DNA of 64,000 nucleotides from Streptomyces sp. SID8374 (GTDB taxonomy: Bacteria > Actinomycetota > Actinomycetes > Streptomycetales > Streptomycetaceae): NCBI RefSeq assembly GCF_009865135.1, contig NZ_WWGH01000001.1, positions 3,968,001 through 4,032,000 on the forward strand, read 5' to 3'. Within the stretch, counting starts at the first letter, position 1, and every line of letters begins with the position of its first letter. Below, one piece after another: positions 50,014-59,305 of the stretch. A program made the translations under genes and the position numbers. The notes under the pieces are model-generated. The model did not search any database. It saw only the letters and a list, made by a program, of their open reading frames with translations, and was not told where the DNA came from.

Positions 50014-51234
50014 ATGGCAGCAGTGCGCACCACCAAGCGAAGGATCGCCGGAGCGATCGCCGCGGCCACGACACTGGCGCTCGCCGTCGGAGCCGGAGCG
50101 GCCTTACCGGCACAGGCGGCCCCCGCCCCCGCGCCCGAGGGCAGAGTCCTGCACGCCGGGGCGGCCGAGGCGGTTCCCGGGAGCTACATCGTCACGCTGA
50201 AGGAGAAGGCCGGGTTCAGCGCCTCCGCGACGCAGGGCCGGAAGCTGATAGCGGGCTACGGCGGCCAGATCAAGCGGACCTACACCACCGCGCTGAACGG
50301 GTACGCCGCCCAGCTCAGCGGCGCCCAGGCGAAGCGGCTCGCCGCCGACCCGGCGGTGGCCTCGGTGGAGCAGGACCAGAAGGTCCACTCGACCGCCACC
50401 CAGACCAACGCACCCTGGGGCCTCGACCGGATCGATCAGGCCAATCTGCCGCTGAACGGCACGTACACCTACCCGGATTCCGGCGGGGGCGACACCACCG
50501 TCTTCGTCCTGGACACCGGTGTCCGCATCACCCACCAGGACATCGCGGGCCGGGCCTCGTACGGCTGGGACTTCGTCGACAACGACGCCACCGCCCAGGA
50601 CGGCAACGGCCACGGCACGCACGTCGCCACGACCGCCGCCGGAACCACCTACGGCGTCGCCAAGAAGGCGAAGATCGTCGCCGTGCGGGTTCTCAACAAC
50701 AGCGGCTCCGGCACCACCGCCGGGGTCATCGCGGGCGTCGACTGGATCACCGCCAACCGCACCTCCTCGTCCGTCGCCAACGTCTCGCTCGGCGGCGGCG
50801 CCAGCACCGCCCTCGACGACGCGGTACGCCGGTCGATCGCGGCCGGGGTGACGTACTCCATCGCGGCCGGCAATTCCAACGCCCTCGCCTCCAACTACTC
50901 GCCCGCCCGCGTGGAGACCGCGCTCACCGTCGGTGCCACGACCCGGACCGACGCACGGGCGAGCTACTCCAACTACGGGCCCCGCGTGGACCTCTTCGCG
51001 CCGGGCTCCGACATCACGGCCGGGTGGGCCACCTCGGACACCGCCACCTACACCGGCAACGGCACCTCCTTCGCCGCGCCGCACGTCGCCGGCGCGGCCG
51101 CCGTCCACCTGACCAACCACCCCGGCGCCTCCCCGGCCGCCGTGGGCGCCGCCCTCGTGAACGGTGCGACCAACAACGTCCTCACCGGCATCGGGACCGG
51201 CTCCCCGAACAAGCTGCTCCGGCTGGTCCCGTAA
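50014..51234 (+). CDS. Secreted subtilisin-family (S8) serine protease with I9 propeptide
   Basis: A 406-residue preproprotease. Residues 1-35 are a twin-basic signal peptide ending AQAAP, about 48-122 an I9 inhibitor propeptide (PGSYIVTLKEKAGF to VASVEQDQ), and the rest the S8 domain. The triad is Asp167 (FVLDTGVRI), His200 (GNGHGTHVA) and Ser352 (GNGTSFAAPHVAG). It should be exported, self-cleaved and active outside the cell, like proteinase-K-type enzymes of Streptomyces. GGAGAG precedes the ATG. It is monocistronic with a terminator hairpin behind it. Confidence 0.94.
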   Translation: MAAVRTTKRRIAGAIAAATTLALAVGAGAALPAQAAPAPAPEGRVLHAGAAEAVPGSYIVTLKEKAGFSASATQGRKLIAGYGGQIKRTYTTALNGYAAQLSGAQAKRLAADPAVASVEQDQKVHSTATQTNAPWGLDRIDQANLPLNGTYTYPDSGGGDTTVFVLDTGVRITHQDIAGRASYGWDFVDNDATAQDGNGHGTHVATTAAGTTYGVAKKAKIVAVRVLNNSGSGTTAGVIAGVDWITANRTSSSVANVSLGGGASTALDDAVRRSIAAGVTYSIAAGNSNALASNYSPARVETALTVGATTRTDARASYSNYGPRVDLFAPGSDITAGWATSDTATYTGNGTSFAAPHVAGAAAVHLTNHPGASPAAVGAALVNGATNNVLTGIGTGSPNKLLRLVP

Positions 51235-51263
51235 CGCGGTGGTCCGGTAAGACGGCGCTTTCA

Positions 51264-51305
51264 GGCCGTGGTCGGTGCGGGGTGATCCCCTCACCGGCCA
51301 CGGCC
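51264..51305 (+). terminator. Hairpin terminator after the protease
   Basis: Two 14-nt arms (51264-51277 and 51292-51305) pair with one G-U wobble around a 14-nt loop, 30 bp past the stop. Confidence 0.65.
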
Positions 51306-51661
51306 GTCCGCGTTCTCCAGGGCCGGTGCACGCAAGGTGAGCGGAGTCCCGGCGCGGGTCACGCTCCGTGCAAGGGGTCCGGGCACACCCGGTGGGCCAT
51401 GCGGTTTGTCGTGCGGTGATGCGGCCCGCCGCCGTGGTCCCCCTGTGTTGTCGGGGTGTAACAGACCGGTTGCGTGGTGCCTCGCCACCATCGCCCACGT
51501 GACGCAGGTCGCAGTCGTCCCACCCGAATTAGGGCGGCGGTGGAACGGGCACCGCATCGCCGGGCAAACCGGTGTCCGGAGCACCTAGGCATGCCACCCG
51601 CCCGGCCCGCACCGTAGGGAACGAAGGTCCCAGAAGCGCCGCCTAGAGGGAAGGTACAGGG
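51306..51661. other. Gene-free spacer before the second IS701-like gene
   Basis: This 356-bp stretch has no convincing gene or RNA structure. The minus-strand frames across it are Arg/Pro-rich and have no ribosome sites. I also looked for transposon end repeats matching sequence after 52888 and saw none. Confidence 0.5.
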
Positions 51662-52888
51662 ATGAGTGCCGCTGCTCTTTACACAGACAACCGATTATCG
51701 GGCGAGCAGCACCGCCTGCCACTCGACGCATCCGGAGTCGAAGACATCGTGCTCGGCGAACTCGGATCACGCCTGTTCCTCTCCCTGCCGCGCAGCGACC
51801 AGCGCCGCCGGGGCATGCACTACCTCCAGGCGCTGATCGCGGCGGAGGGCCGCAAGTCGATACGGAACATCGCCGCCGTCCTGGGCGGCAGCGCCACCGA
51901 ACAGAGCCTGCACCACTTCGTCGCCAGCTCCACCTGGGGGTGGACGCCGGTCCGCCGGGCACTGGCCGAGCATGTGGTGCGGGTGGCACCGCCCCAGGCG
52001 TGGGTGGCCCGGTCCATGGTCATCCCGAAGGCCGGGGAGAACTCGGTCGGGGTGGAGCGCCAGTTCCTGCCGTACACGGGCCAGGTGCTCAACGCCCAGT
52101 ACGCGGTGGGGGTCTGGGCCGCCTCCGAGGCCGGCAGCTTCCCCGTCAACTGGCGGCTGCACCTCTCCGACGCCTGGCTGGAGGACGGGGCCCGCCGGAC
52201 CCAGGCCTCCATACCGGATGCCGTCGCCTCGGAGTCGCCCGCCGACTGCGCCCACGAGGCGTACCTGGGGATGATGCGGAAGTGGGGGCTGCCGGACTGC
52301 CCGGTGATCCTCGACGGCCACGGCGCCGACGCGGCGGAGGCGGCGGCCACCGTGCGGTCGTACCACGCGGCGGGCGTCCAGGTCCTGGCGCGGGTGCCGG
52401 GCAGCACCCGGCTGGACGTCACCGACCCGCTGCTCCGCGGCCGGACCGGGGCGTCGACCGCGCACCAGGTCATGGCCGCCGCCCGCGACCTGCGCCGGCC
52501 GGTGGCCTGGCGGGCCCACGGGCCGGGGCGCCCGGCCCGCCGGAGCCTGGTCGCGGCGGTACGGACCCGGATTCCGAGCCCGGCGCGGATGGAGCGCCGC
52601 CACGGCGGTGAGCTGGTGCTGCTCGGGGTCGGTGAGCACGGGCGGGCCTGGCCCGGCGAACTGTGGCTGACCAACATGACGGACGCCGCGCCCTCCGAAC
52701 TCCTGCGGCTCACCCGGCTCGTGGACCGGGTGGACCACGACTTCCGGGAGATCGCCGAGCGGGTGGGCATCCGCGACTACACGGGGCGCTCCTTCGCGGG
52801 CTGGCACCGCCATGTCACCCTCGCCTCGGCCGCGCACACCGTGGTCGCCCTCAGTCGGCTGGGCGGGGAGGCCCGCCCCCTGTGGTGA
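51662..52888 (+). CDS. IS701-type transposase-like protein 2, probably domesticated
   Basis: A 408-residue IS701/DDE_5-family protein closely parallel to the one at 39553. NSVGVERQFLPYTGQVLNAQYAVGV, SFPVNWRLHLSDAWLEDGARR and RSFAGWHRHVTLASAAHTV match transposase blocks. The first DDE Asp motif is altered: VARSMVIPKAGEN (residues 115-127) in place of DDTGFPKKG. A second Asp (PVILDGHGAD) is kept. The intact full-length frame with a lost active site suggests use as a DNA-binding or structural protein. It converges on the GAF-domain regulator with a hairpin between. Confidence 0.8.
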   Translation: MSAAALYTDNRLSGEQHRLPLDASGVEDIVLGELGSRLFLSLPRSDQRRRGMHYLQALIAAEGRKSIRNIAAVLGGSATEQSLHHFVASSTWGWTPVRRALAEHVVRVAPPQAWVARSMVIPKAGENSVGVERQFLPYTGQVLNAQYAVGVWAASEAGSFPVNWRLHLSDAWLEDGARRTQASIPDAVASESPADCAHEAYLGMMRKWGLPDCPVILDGHGADAAEAAATVRSYHAAGVQVLARVPGSTRLDVTDPLLRGRTGASTAHQVMAAARDLRRPVAWRAHGPGRPARRSLVAAVRTRIPSPARMERRHGGELVLLGVGEHGRAWPGELWLTNMTDAAPSELLRLTRLVDRVDHDFREIAERVGIRDYTGRSFAGWHRHVTLASAAHTVVALSRLGGEARPLW

Positions 52889-52902
52889 GACGAAGACGGG
52901 CG

Positions 52903-52921
52903 GGCGGGGCCGGGCCCCGCC
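52903..52921. terminator. Bidirectional hairpin
   Basis: GGCGGGG and CCCCGCC arms around a 5-nt loop lie between converging genes. The stem is short but very GC-rich. Confidence 0.5.
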
Positions 52922-52928
52922 GGGTGGT

Positions 52929-54881
52929 TCACTCCACGTCCCCGCCGGGGCGGGCGCTGCCGGCGTGCAGTTCCCGCCCCATCAGGGCGGACCTCATCCG
53001 GCGGAGTTTCAGGGCGAGTTGTACTTCCAGCGCGCGGTCGGGGTGCTGCCATCCCTCGCCCAGCAGCTCGTTGACGCGCTCCAGGCGGCGGGCGACCGTG
53101 TTGGGGTGCACATGAAGCTTCTTCGCGGCGTGGGTGGGGGAGCCGCAGGCGTTGAAGAAGGCCTCCAGGGTGTCGGTGAGCTGGGTGAGCCGCTGGTCGT
53201 CGTAGCGGGCCACCGGGCCGATCACCGAGTCGATGAACCCGTCGACATCGTGGTCGTCGGAGACGAGCAGCCCGAGGAAGCCCAGCTCGGAGGCGGCGGC
53301 CGAACGGCCGGAGAGGCCCAGGGCGGACATCACCTCCAGACAGCGCAGCGCCTCCAGATAGCTGCGGTGGATCGGGCCCGCGCCGGAGACCGGCCCGGCG
53401 GCGCTGACCGTCACCAGATGCCTGAGCAGCGGCGAGAGGTCGTTGTGCACCTCGCGGGCGACCTCGGCCGCGTCGGTGCCGGGCAGCAGGAAGACCACCC
53501 GGCCCGACTGCTCCGACTTCAGCCCGTCGTTGCGGTGCGCGTAGGAGGAGGCCCAGATCATCGCCTTGCGCCGGGCGTCGCCGACCGGGCTGGCGACCAC
53601 GATGACGTACGACTCCTCCAGCGCGACGCCCAGCTTCCGGGCCCGCCGGTCCAGCTCCCGGGTGGAGCGGGTGCGGTTGACGAGGTCGTCCAGGAAGCCG
53701 TCGCGGGCCTGGCTCTCCATCACGATGCCGTGGCGGTTCTGCATGAGCAGCAGTACGGCGGTGGCCTGCGCCACCAGGCCCAGCAGCCGGACCCCGGACT
53801 CCCACAGCGGGCGCTCGGTGCGCAGCAGCACCGCGCCCAGGTTCTCGTCACCCATCATCACCGGCGCCGCCCACACCGTGTTCTTCACCCGGACCGCCTT
53901 GCCCGCGGCGTGGGCGTCCATCATCGCCCGGGAGATCATCAGGTCCTCGTCGGGCTGCGCCCCGGCGGTGCTGGCCAGTACGGTGCCGTCGCCCGCGCAG
54001 ACGGTCAGCACCCCGCCGAGCCCGTCGGCCGCCTCGTCCGCCAGGCTCTGGAGGTCGCACCCGGAGAGCACCTGCGACATCAGGAACTCGTGGATGTCGC
54101 CGACCTCCTGCCACTGCCGGTAGCCGGCCTCCGCCTCCTCGGTGCGCCGCTGGAGCATCTCCACCTCGGCGGTGGTCCGGTCCATCAGCCACGCCTTCTC
54201 GATGACGGCACCCGCGAGATCGCCCAGCGAACTCATCAGGGACACCTCGTCCGCGGAGAAGTGGCGCGGCTCCCGGTCGGCGACGTGCAGCACCCCGAAC
54301 GGCCCGCTGCCGTGGCTCAGGGGGACCGCCATGATGCCGCGCAGCTCCTCGGCCCGCACCATCTCGTCGAGGCGCTCGTGGTGGGGGAAGCGGGCGTCGC
54401 TGAGGTAGTCCGCGCTCCAGAAGGGGGCGGAGGTGGTGAGGACGTCGCTGCTCCCGGCTCCGTGCGGGATCTGCATCCCCACATGGAACGACGACACATG
54501 GCCGTCACTGGCCTCGACCCGGGCCGTGCCCTTCTCCGAGGTGAGCAGCGTGATGTACGAGATGTCCGCGCCGAGCAGCATCCGGGCCCGGCGGGTGGTC
54601 ACCTTGAGCAGGGTCTTGAGGTCGTAAGGGGCGGACAGCTCACGGGCGATGTCCACCAGCGCCGACAGACTGGCCTCGCGCTGCTGCCGGCGGTCGAGCT
54701 GGGAATAGATGTGCAGCCCAAGTTTCCGCGCGTTTTCCAATCGGTCCAATTGCGGCCCCGGCATTCCCGCGGAACGGGCGCGCGTAAGGAGCGATTCGAA
54801 TCGGTCCGGTGGTGCGTCGGAGGCCAACAGCTCCAGTATGGCGACAGCGTCGATGTTCGCCTCGGCTTCGTGTCTTAACAC
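52929..54881 (-). CDS. GAF-domain, PucR/CdaR-type transcriptional regulator
   Basis: About 650 residues from GTG 54881 (GGGGGA upstream); ATG at 54911 would add 10. Domains: N-terminal helices, a GAF domain (about 80-235, ending FGVLHVADREPRHFSADE), a second sensor-like region (about 260-380), and a C-terminal PucR-type HTH (about 580-635, ACGSPTHAAKKLHVHPNTVARR). Such regulators sense small molecules and bind DNA as activators or repressors. No neighbour marks its target. Length and architecture are normal for large Streptomyces GAF/PucR proteins. Confidence 0.87.
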   Translation of the reverse strand: MLRHEAEANIDAVAILELLASDAPPDRFESLLTRARSAGMPGPQLDRLENARKLGLHIYSQLDRRQQREASLSALVDIARELSAPYDLKTLLKVTTRRARMLLGADISYITLLTSEKGTARVEASDGHVSSFHVGMQIPHGAGSSDVLTTSAPFWSADYLSDARFPHHERLDEMVRAEELRGIMAVPLSHGSGPFGVLHVADREPRHFSADEVSLMSSLGDLAGAVIEKAWLMDRTTAEVEMLQRRTEEAEAGYRQWQEVGDIHEFLMSQVLSGCDLQSLADEAADGLGGVLTVCAGDGTVLASTAGAQPDEDLMISRAMMDAHAAGKAVRVKNTVWAAPVMMGDENLGAVLLRTERPLWESGVRLLGLVAQATAVLLLMQNRHGIVMESQARDGFLDDLVNRTRSTRELDRRARKLGVALEESYVIVVASPVGDARRKAMIWASSYAHRNDGLKSEQSGRVVFLLPGTDAAEVAREVHNDLSPLLRHLVTVSAAGPVSGAGPIHRSYLEALRCLEVMSALGLSGRSAAASELGFLGLLVSDDHDVDGFIDSVIGPVARYDDQRLTQLTDTLEAFFNACGSPTHAAKKLHVHPNTVARRLERVNELLGEGWQHPDRALEVQLALKLRRMRSALMGRELHAGSARPGGDVE

Positions 54882-55227
54882 GTGATCCCCCGTTGTGCGG
54901 CCTGGCGGCATCTCTGGTCAGCGGCCTCGGCGCGGCCCGTGCGGCAGCGTCGCCTTTCGGCCTCCCGCACCGGTCAGAAGCGTAATATGCCCTGATCGTC
55001 AGAGGGAGGTGGTCCGGGCACCGTAGAACGGCCCCGAGCGGTAGGCAGCGCACTTTTCGCCTTGTTCGCAGGAGCGGTACGCGGTGGCCGGGCACCCTTC
55101 CGGAGCGCGCATCGGGGGGCGCATCAGCGGCCTGCGACGGAAGGGGAACAGGGCGTGAACCCGCAGCGGGCCGGGGCGTGAACGACCGCCGTCGGAAAAG
55201 CCGTCGCGGGCGTACGCCTTTACGGTG
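54882..55227. other. Upstream region of the GAF regulator
   Basis: About 346 bp with no gene. It must hold the regulator's promoter, but no clear -35/-10 pair was identified. Confidence 0.4.
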
Positions 55228-55258
55228 CCGGTGCCGGTTTTACGGGTACCGGCGCCGG
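55228..55258 (-). terminator. Terminator of the LAL regulator gene
   Basis: Two 11-nt arms (55228-55238 and 55248-55258) pair with one G-U wobble around a 9-nt loop, just past the stop at 55262. Confidence 0.6.
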
Positions 55259-55261
55259 TGC

Positions 55262-57964
55262 TCAGGTCAGGTCGAGGAGGACGAGTTCCTGCCGCGAGCC
55301 CACCCCGAGCTTCGGGTACGCCTTGTAGAGGTGGTGCTCCACCGTGCGCGGGCTGAGGAAGAGCTGCGCGGCGATCTCCCGGCTGCTGCTGCCGTCCTTG
55401 GCGAGCCGCACCACCTGGAGCTCCTGCGGGGTCAGCCGGTCGATCAGGTTGTCGGCCAGCATCCGGGCCGTCACCAAGTGCTCCCCGGCCGCCTGGAGTT
55501 CGGCCCCGGCCCGCCGCATCCACGGCTCCGCCTGGAGCCGTTCGAAGGTGGCCAGCGCGGAACGCAGCACGCCACGGGCCTCGTTGCGCCGCCGGGCCCG
55601 CCGCAGCCACTCCCCGTACAGCAGCTCGGTCCGGGCGCGTTCGAAGGGGCGGCCGCCCTTCTCGTGCAGGTGCAGCGCCCTCGTGAACTCCTCCGGGCGG
55701 TCGCTGAGGAGCGCCCGGCATCTGAGGACCACCGCCTGCGCCCAGGGAGCGGCGGCCGCGCCTGTTCCGGCCTGGGCCCAGTTCTCGAAGTGGCGCAGGG
55801 CCTCCTCAGCGCGCTCCGGCCTGCCGAGCCGGACGGCGGCCTCGACCTGGTCGGCGGCGGTGGAGAGGGAGAGCCAGGTGTAGCGGTCGGGGCCGGGCGG
55901 CGGCGGGTCCAGCCGGGTGAGGGCCGCGTCGAAGTCGCCGAGGCCCAGGTCGAGGAGGACGCGTGCGCAGTCGACTCCGGTGCGCAGCGCGGCGGGTGTG
56001 GCGTCGGCCAGTTCCCGTACGCGCTGTGCGTCGCCCTTGATGGCGGCGATCCGTGCGTGGACCGCGCCGAGCCGGACCAGGCGCTGGCGCATCCCGGTGT
56101 CCCGGGCGATCTCCTCCGCCTCCGTCACCGCCGCCTCGGCGTCCCGGTGGCGTCCGGCCAGGACCTGGTTCTGCGCCAGGACGTCGAGGGCGTACGGGAG
56201 TTCACCGATGAGGGCCTGGGACCGGCACCAGCGCACCTCCGCCGAGGCCAGGTCGAGGGCCGCCTCGTCGTCGCCGAGGATCATGCCGCAGGTCAGCGCC
56301 AGCATCCGGACGGCCTGCTCGTCGGCGTCGCGGGTGTCGGGTCCGTCGAGGCGTCCGGCCAGGAACCGGGCGAGGAGCGGCAGCCCGTGCTCGGCGTCGT
56401 CCTCGCAGAGCCGGTCCAGCCCCTCGACCAGCGCATCGGCGCACCCGCCCGCCGCGAGCCGCCCCGCCGCCGCGCGCACCGCGTCCGCGTCTCCGGCCAG
56501 CCAGCCGTAGGCAGCGGCCGTACGGAGCAGGCCGGCCGTCTCCGGAGTGGCCGCGTCCCCGACGCGGGCCAGCAGTCCGTGGGCCGCCTCGCTCTGGTCG
56601 CCCAGCTCGAAGACGACGGCCGCGCGCACCGAGGCGACCTGGGCCCCGACGGCCGGGTCGTCCGTCAGCTCGTCGGCCTCCTGGGCGAGCCGGTCCGCCT
56701 GGGCGGCATGACCGGCGGCGAGGGCCAAGGCCGCCGCGTCGGCCAGCCAGGAAGCGCGCTGGTGGTGGTCGGTGGTGATCCGGGCGGCGTGGCCGTAGAG
56801 ACCGGAGGCGGCCGCGTACGCCGTACGGCCCCGGGCGCGTCCGGCGGCGGCGGCCAGCTCCTGGGCCACCTCCGGGTCGGGTCCGGTGGCCACGGCCAGC
56901 AGATGGCGGGCGCGGCAGTCGGGGTCCGCGGCGGCCTCGGCCAGCGCCCGGTGCACCGCGATCCGGCGGGCGAGCACCGACCCCTGGTACGTCGCCGAGG
57001 CGATCAGCGGATGCCGGAAGGTGACGGTGCCGTCCATGACGTACATCAGGCCCGTCCGCTCGGCCTCCTCCAGATCGCCGATGCCCACCCCCAGCAGCTC
57101 CGAGGCCCGCAGCAGCAGCGGCAGATCGCCCCGCCCCTCGGCGGCCGCGATGAGCATCATCAGCCGGGTGCGCTCGGGCAGTTTGCCGATCTGTGACCGA
57201 AAGGCCGAGAACACGCGGTCCGCGACCGGCAGGGGGGCGTGCTGGTGCGGCCGGTCCCGCCGTGCGGCGTCGAACTCGATGAGGGCCAGCGGGTTCCCCG
57301 CGGACTCGGTGATGATCTGGGAGCGCAGGGCGGGGGCGCGGCCCCGGTCGGCCAGCAGCCGTGAGGAGTCCTCGAAGTTCAGCCGGGAGAGCTGGAGTTC
57401 GGGGATGCCGGGGGCGGTGAAGCCGTCGTCCCGGCCGGCCAGCACGATTGCCACGCCCTCGGCGGCGAGCCGTCGCGCGGCGAACAGCAGGGCCTCGGCG
57501 GTGGCCTGGTCCAGCCACTGGGCGTCGTCGACCAGACAGAGAAGAGGACCGTCCTCGGCGAGATCGGCCAGGACGGTGAGGACGGCGAGCCCGGTGAGGA
57601 AGCGGTCGGGTCCCCGCTGCTCACCGCCGGTGCCGAGGACCGCCCGTAACGCCGCGGCCTGCGGCTCGGGCAGGGCGCTCAGCCGGTCCTGCACCGGCCA
57701 CAGCAGCTGGACGAGGCCGCCGAAGGCCAGATCCGCTTCCGGCTCCACGCCGGTGACCCGTAAGATGCGCAGCCCGCGGCCGTCGGTGCCGTCGGTCCCG
57801 CTGTCCGCGTCGGCCCGGGTCTCGGTCTCGGCGAGCCAGTCCAGCAGTGCCGTCTTGCCGATGCCCGCCTCGCCGCGCACCAGGAGAGCCCCGCTGCACC
57901 CGGCACGGGCCCCGGCCACCAGCTTCGCCAGCCGCTCCTGTTCGGTGGTTCGCCCGTACAGCAC
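55262..57964 (-). CDS. Large ATP-binding LuxR-family (LAL) regulator
   Basis: A 900-residue LAL regulator. N-terminal AAA/NTPase: Walker A VRGEAGIGKTALLDWL near residue 30-45 and Walker B LLCLVDDAQWLD near 145. The long middle is helical repeats of TPR type. The C-terminal LuxR HTH is LTPQELQVVRLAKDGSSSREIAA to SPRTVEHHLYKAY, with the DNA-recognition helix intact. LAL proteins are often pathway-specific activators of polyketide and other clusters. The gene is divergent from the ene-reductase at 58143 with a shared 178-bp spacer, so that operon is a candidate target. Confidence 0.92.
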   Translation of the reverse strand: MLYGRTTEQERLAKLVAGARAGCSGALLVRGEAGIGKTALLDWLAETETRADADSGTDGTDGRGLRILRVTGVEPEADLAFGGLVQLLWPVQDRLSALPEPQAAALRAVLGTGGEQRGPDRFLTGLAVLTVLADLAEDGPLLCLVDDAQWLDQATAEALLFAARRLAAEGVAIVLAGRDDGFTAPGIPELQLSRLNFEDSSRLLADRGRAPALRSQIITESAGNPLALIEFDAARRDRPHQHAPLPVADRVFSAFRSQIGKLPERTRLMMLIAAAEGRGDLPLLLRASELLGVGIGDLEEAERTGLMYVMDGTVTFRHPLIASATYQGSVLARRIAVHRALAEAAADPDCRARHLLAVATGPDPEVAQELAAAAGRARGRTAYAAASGLYGHAARITTDHHQRASWLADAAALALAAGHAAQADRLAQEADELTDDPAVGAQVASVRAAVVFELGDQSEAAHGLLARVGDAATPETAGLLRTAAAYGWLAGDADAVRAAAGRLAAGGCADALVEGLDRLCEDDAEHGLPLLARFLAGRLDGPDTRDADEQAVRMLALTCGMILGDDEAALDLASAEVRWCRSQALIGELPYALDVLAQNQVLAGRHRDAEAAVTEAEEIARDTGMRQRLVRLGAVHARIAAIKGDAQRVRELADATPAALRTGVDCARVLLDLGLGDFDAALTRLDPPPPGPDRYTWLSLSTAADQVEAAVRLGRPERAEEALRHFENWAQAGTGAAAAPWAQAVVLRCRALLSDRPEEFTRALHLHEKGGRPFERARTELLYGEWLRRARRRNEARGVLRSALATFERLQAEPWMRRAGAELQAAGEHLVTARMLADNLIDRLTPQELQVVRLAKDGSSSREIAAQLFLSPRTVEHHLYKAYPKLGVGSRQELVLLDLT

Positions 57965-58142
57965 CGACGTCCCCCTCCACCCGCTCCAAGATCCGTCCGC
58001 ATGCCATCGGTATACGGTCCCATGTTACTTACCCGTGAATACGTACCGGGAGCAGTAGAGACTACGGATTCGAGGCGAGAGCGCCCTTCCTACCGTTGTG
58101 ATCAGGACATCCGCCGATGATCACAACCCGATGGAGGACGCC

Positions 58143-59210
58143 ATGGACGAGCTGTTCACGCCGCTGCGAGTGGGCAAGATGACCCTGCCGAACCGCCTGG
58201 TGATGGCCCCGATGACCCGCAGCCGCTCCGCAGACCGCTCCGTCAACGCGCTCACCGCCGAGTACTACGCCCAGCGCGCCGGGGCCGGGCTGATCATCAC
58301 CGAGGGCACCCAGCCGAGCGTGATCGGCCAGGGCTACATCGACACCCCCGGTCTGCACTCCCCGGAGCAGGCCGAGGCGTGGCGGGGCGTGACCGACGCG
58401 GTGCACGCCGCCGGCGGCCGGATCTTCGTCCAGCTCATGCACTCCGGCCGGGTCGGCCACCCCAGCCTCTACCCGGACGGCGCTCTTCCGGTCGCGCCCT
58501 CGGCCATCGCCACCGGCGGGCAGATGTACACCCCCGACGGCATGGTGGACCACCCGGTGCCGCGTGAGATGACCCTGGAGGACATCGCGCGGACCGTGGA
58601 GGACTTCGTCTCCGCCGCCAAGCACGCGGTGGACGCCGGGTTCGACGGGGTGGAGCTGCACGGGGCCAACGGCTATCTGATCCAGCAGTTCCTCGCCGAC
58701 GGCTCCAACCACCGCACCGACGTCTACGGCGGCTCGGTGGAGAACCGGGTCCGGTTCGCCGACGAGGTCGCGCGGGCCGTCAGCGACGCGATCGGCCCCG
58801 AGCGCGTCGGCATCCGCATCTCGCCCGGCTCCACCAGCGAGGGTGTCAGCGAGAGCGACCCGGCCGAGCTGTACCGCACGCTGATCCGCACCCTGGCCCC
58901 GTACAACCTGGCCTACGTCCACATCATGGAGTTCGGCCACCGCGCGGTCACCGAGCTGATCCGGGCCGAGTGGCCGGGCACGCTCATCCTCAACCCGCAC
59001 AAGACGGGCACGGAGGCCTCGGTGACCCCCGAGGCGGCGCAGGAGGTCCTCCAGGACGACCTCGCCGACGCGGTCTCCCTCGCCTCGCTCTGGCTCGCCA
59101 ACCCCGACCTGCCCCGCCGCATCCGGGCCGGCGGCCCGTACAACTCGCCGGACCCGTCCACCTTCTACGGCGGCGACCACAAGGGCTACACCGACTACCC
59201 GACGCTCTGA
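58143..59210 (+). CDS. Old-yellow-enzyme-family flavin reductase (N-ethylmaleimide reductase-like)
   Basis: A 355-residue FMN-dependent TIM barrel. OYE marks: LFTPLRVGKMTLPNRLVMAPMTR at the start (read as segments), the paired FDGVELHGANGYLIQQFL substrate/flavin motif, and NHRTDVYGGSVENRVRF. It reduces activated alkenes with NAD(P)H. The start at 58143 has GGAGG at the right distance; the upstream frame from 58098 is rejected. The gene faces the LAL regulator and is followed by an MFS transporter gene, with a hairpin between them. Substrate unknown; nitro esters, enones and quinones are typical. Confidence 0.93.
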   Translation: MDELFTPLRVGKMTLPNRLVMAPMTRSRSADRSVNALTAEYYAQRAGAGLIITEGTQPSVIGQGYIDTPGLHSPEQAEAWRGVTDAVHAAGGRIFVQLMHSGRVGHPSLYPDGALPVAPSAIATGGQMYTPDGMVDHPVPREMTLEDIARTVEDFVSAAKHAVDAGFDGVELHGANGYLIQQFLADGSNHRTDVYGGSVENRVRFADEVARAVSDAIGPERVGIRISPGSTSEGVSESDPAELYRTLIRTLAPYNLAYVHIMEFGHRAVTELIRAEWPGTLILNPHKTGTEASVTPEAAQEVLQDDLADAVSLASLWLANPDLPRRIRAGGPYNSPDPSTFYGGDHKGYTDYPTL

Positions 59211-59224
59211 CCCCGACCGCGTGA

Positions 59225-59254
59225 CGGCCCGGCACACCGGGCGGTGCCGGGCCG
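59225..59254 (+). terminator. Hairpin between ene-reductase and MFS genes
   Basis: A perfect 11-bp stem (59225-59235 with 59244-59254) and 8-nt loop lie 15 bp past the reductase stop. It may end or only dampen transcription into the transporter gene. Confidence 0.6.
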
Positions 59255-59305
59255 GGCCCGTCCACGCGGAGCCCGCCCGGCCCATCCCACACCTCTGGAG
59301 GACCG

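Noticed and set aside
51291..51592. Several short frames between the protease and IS701-like gene
   Set aside because: All are Arg/Pro/His-rich, overlap a terminator, and lack start signals.
51662..52888. An active insertion sequence
   Set aside because: No terminal inverted repeats or target duplication were seen and the first catalytic Asp is absent.
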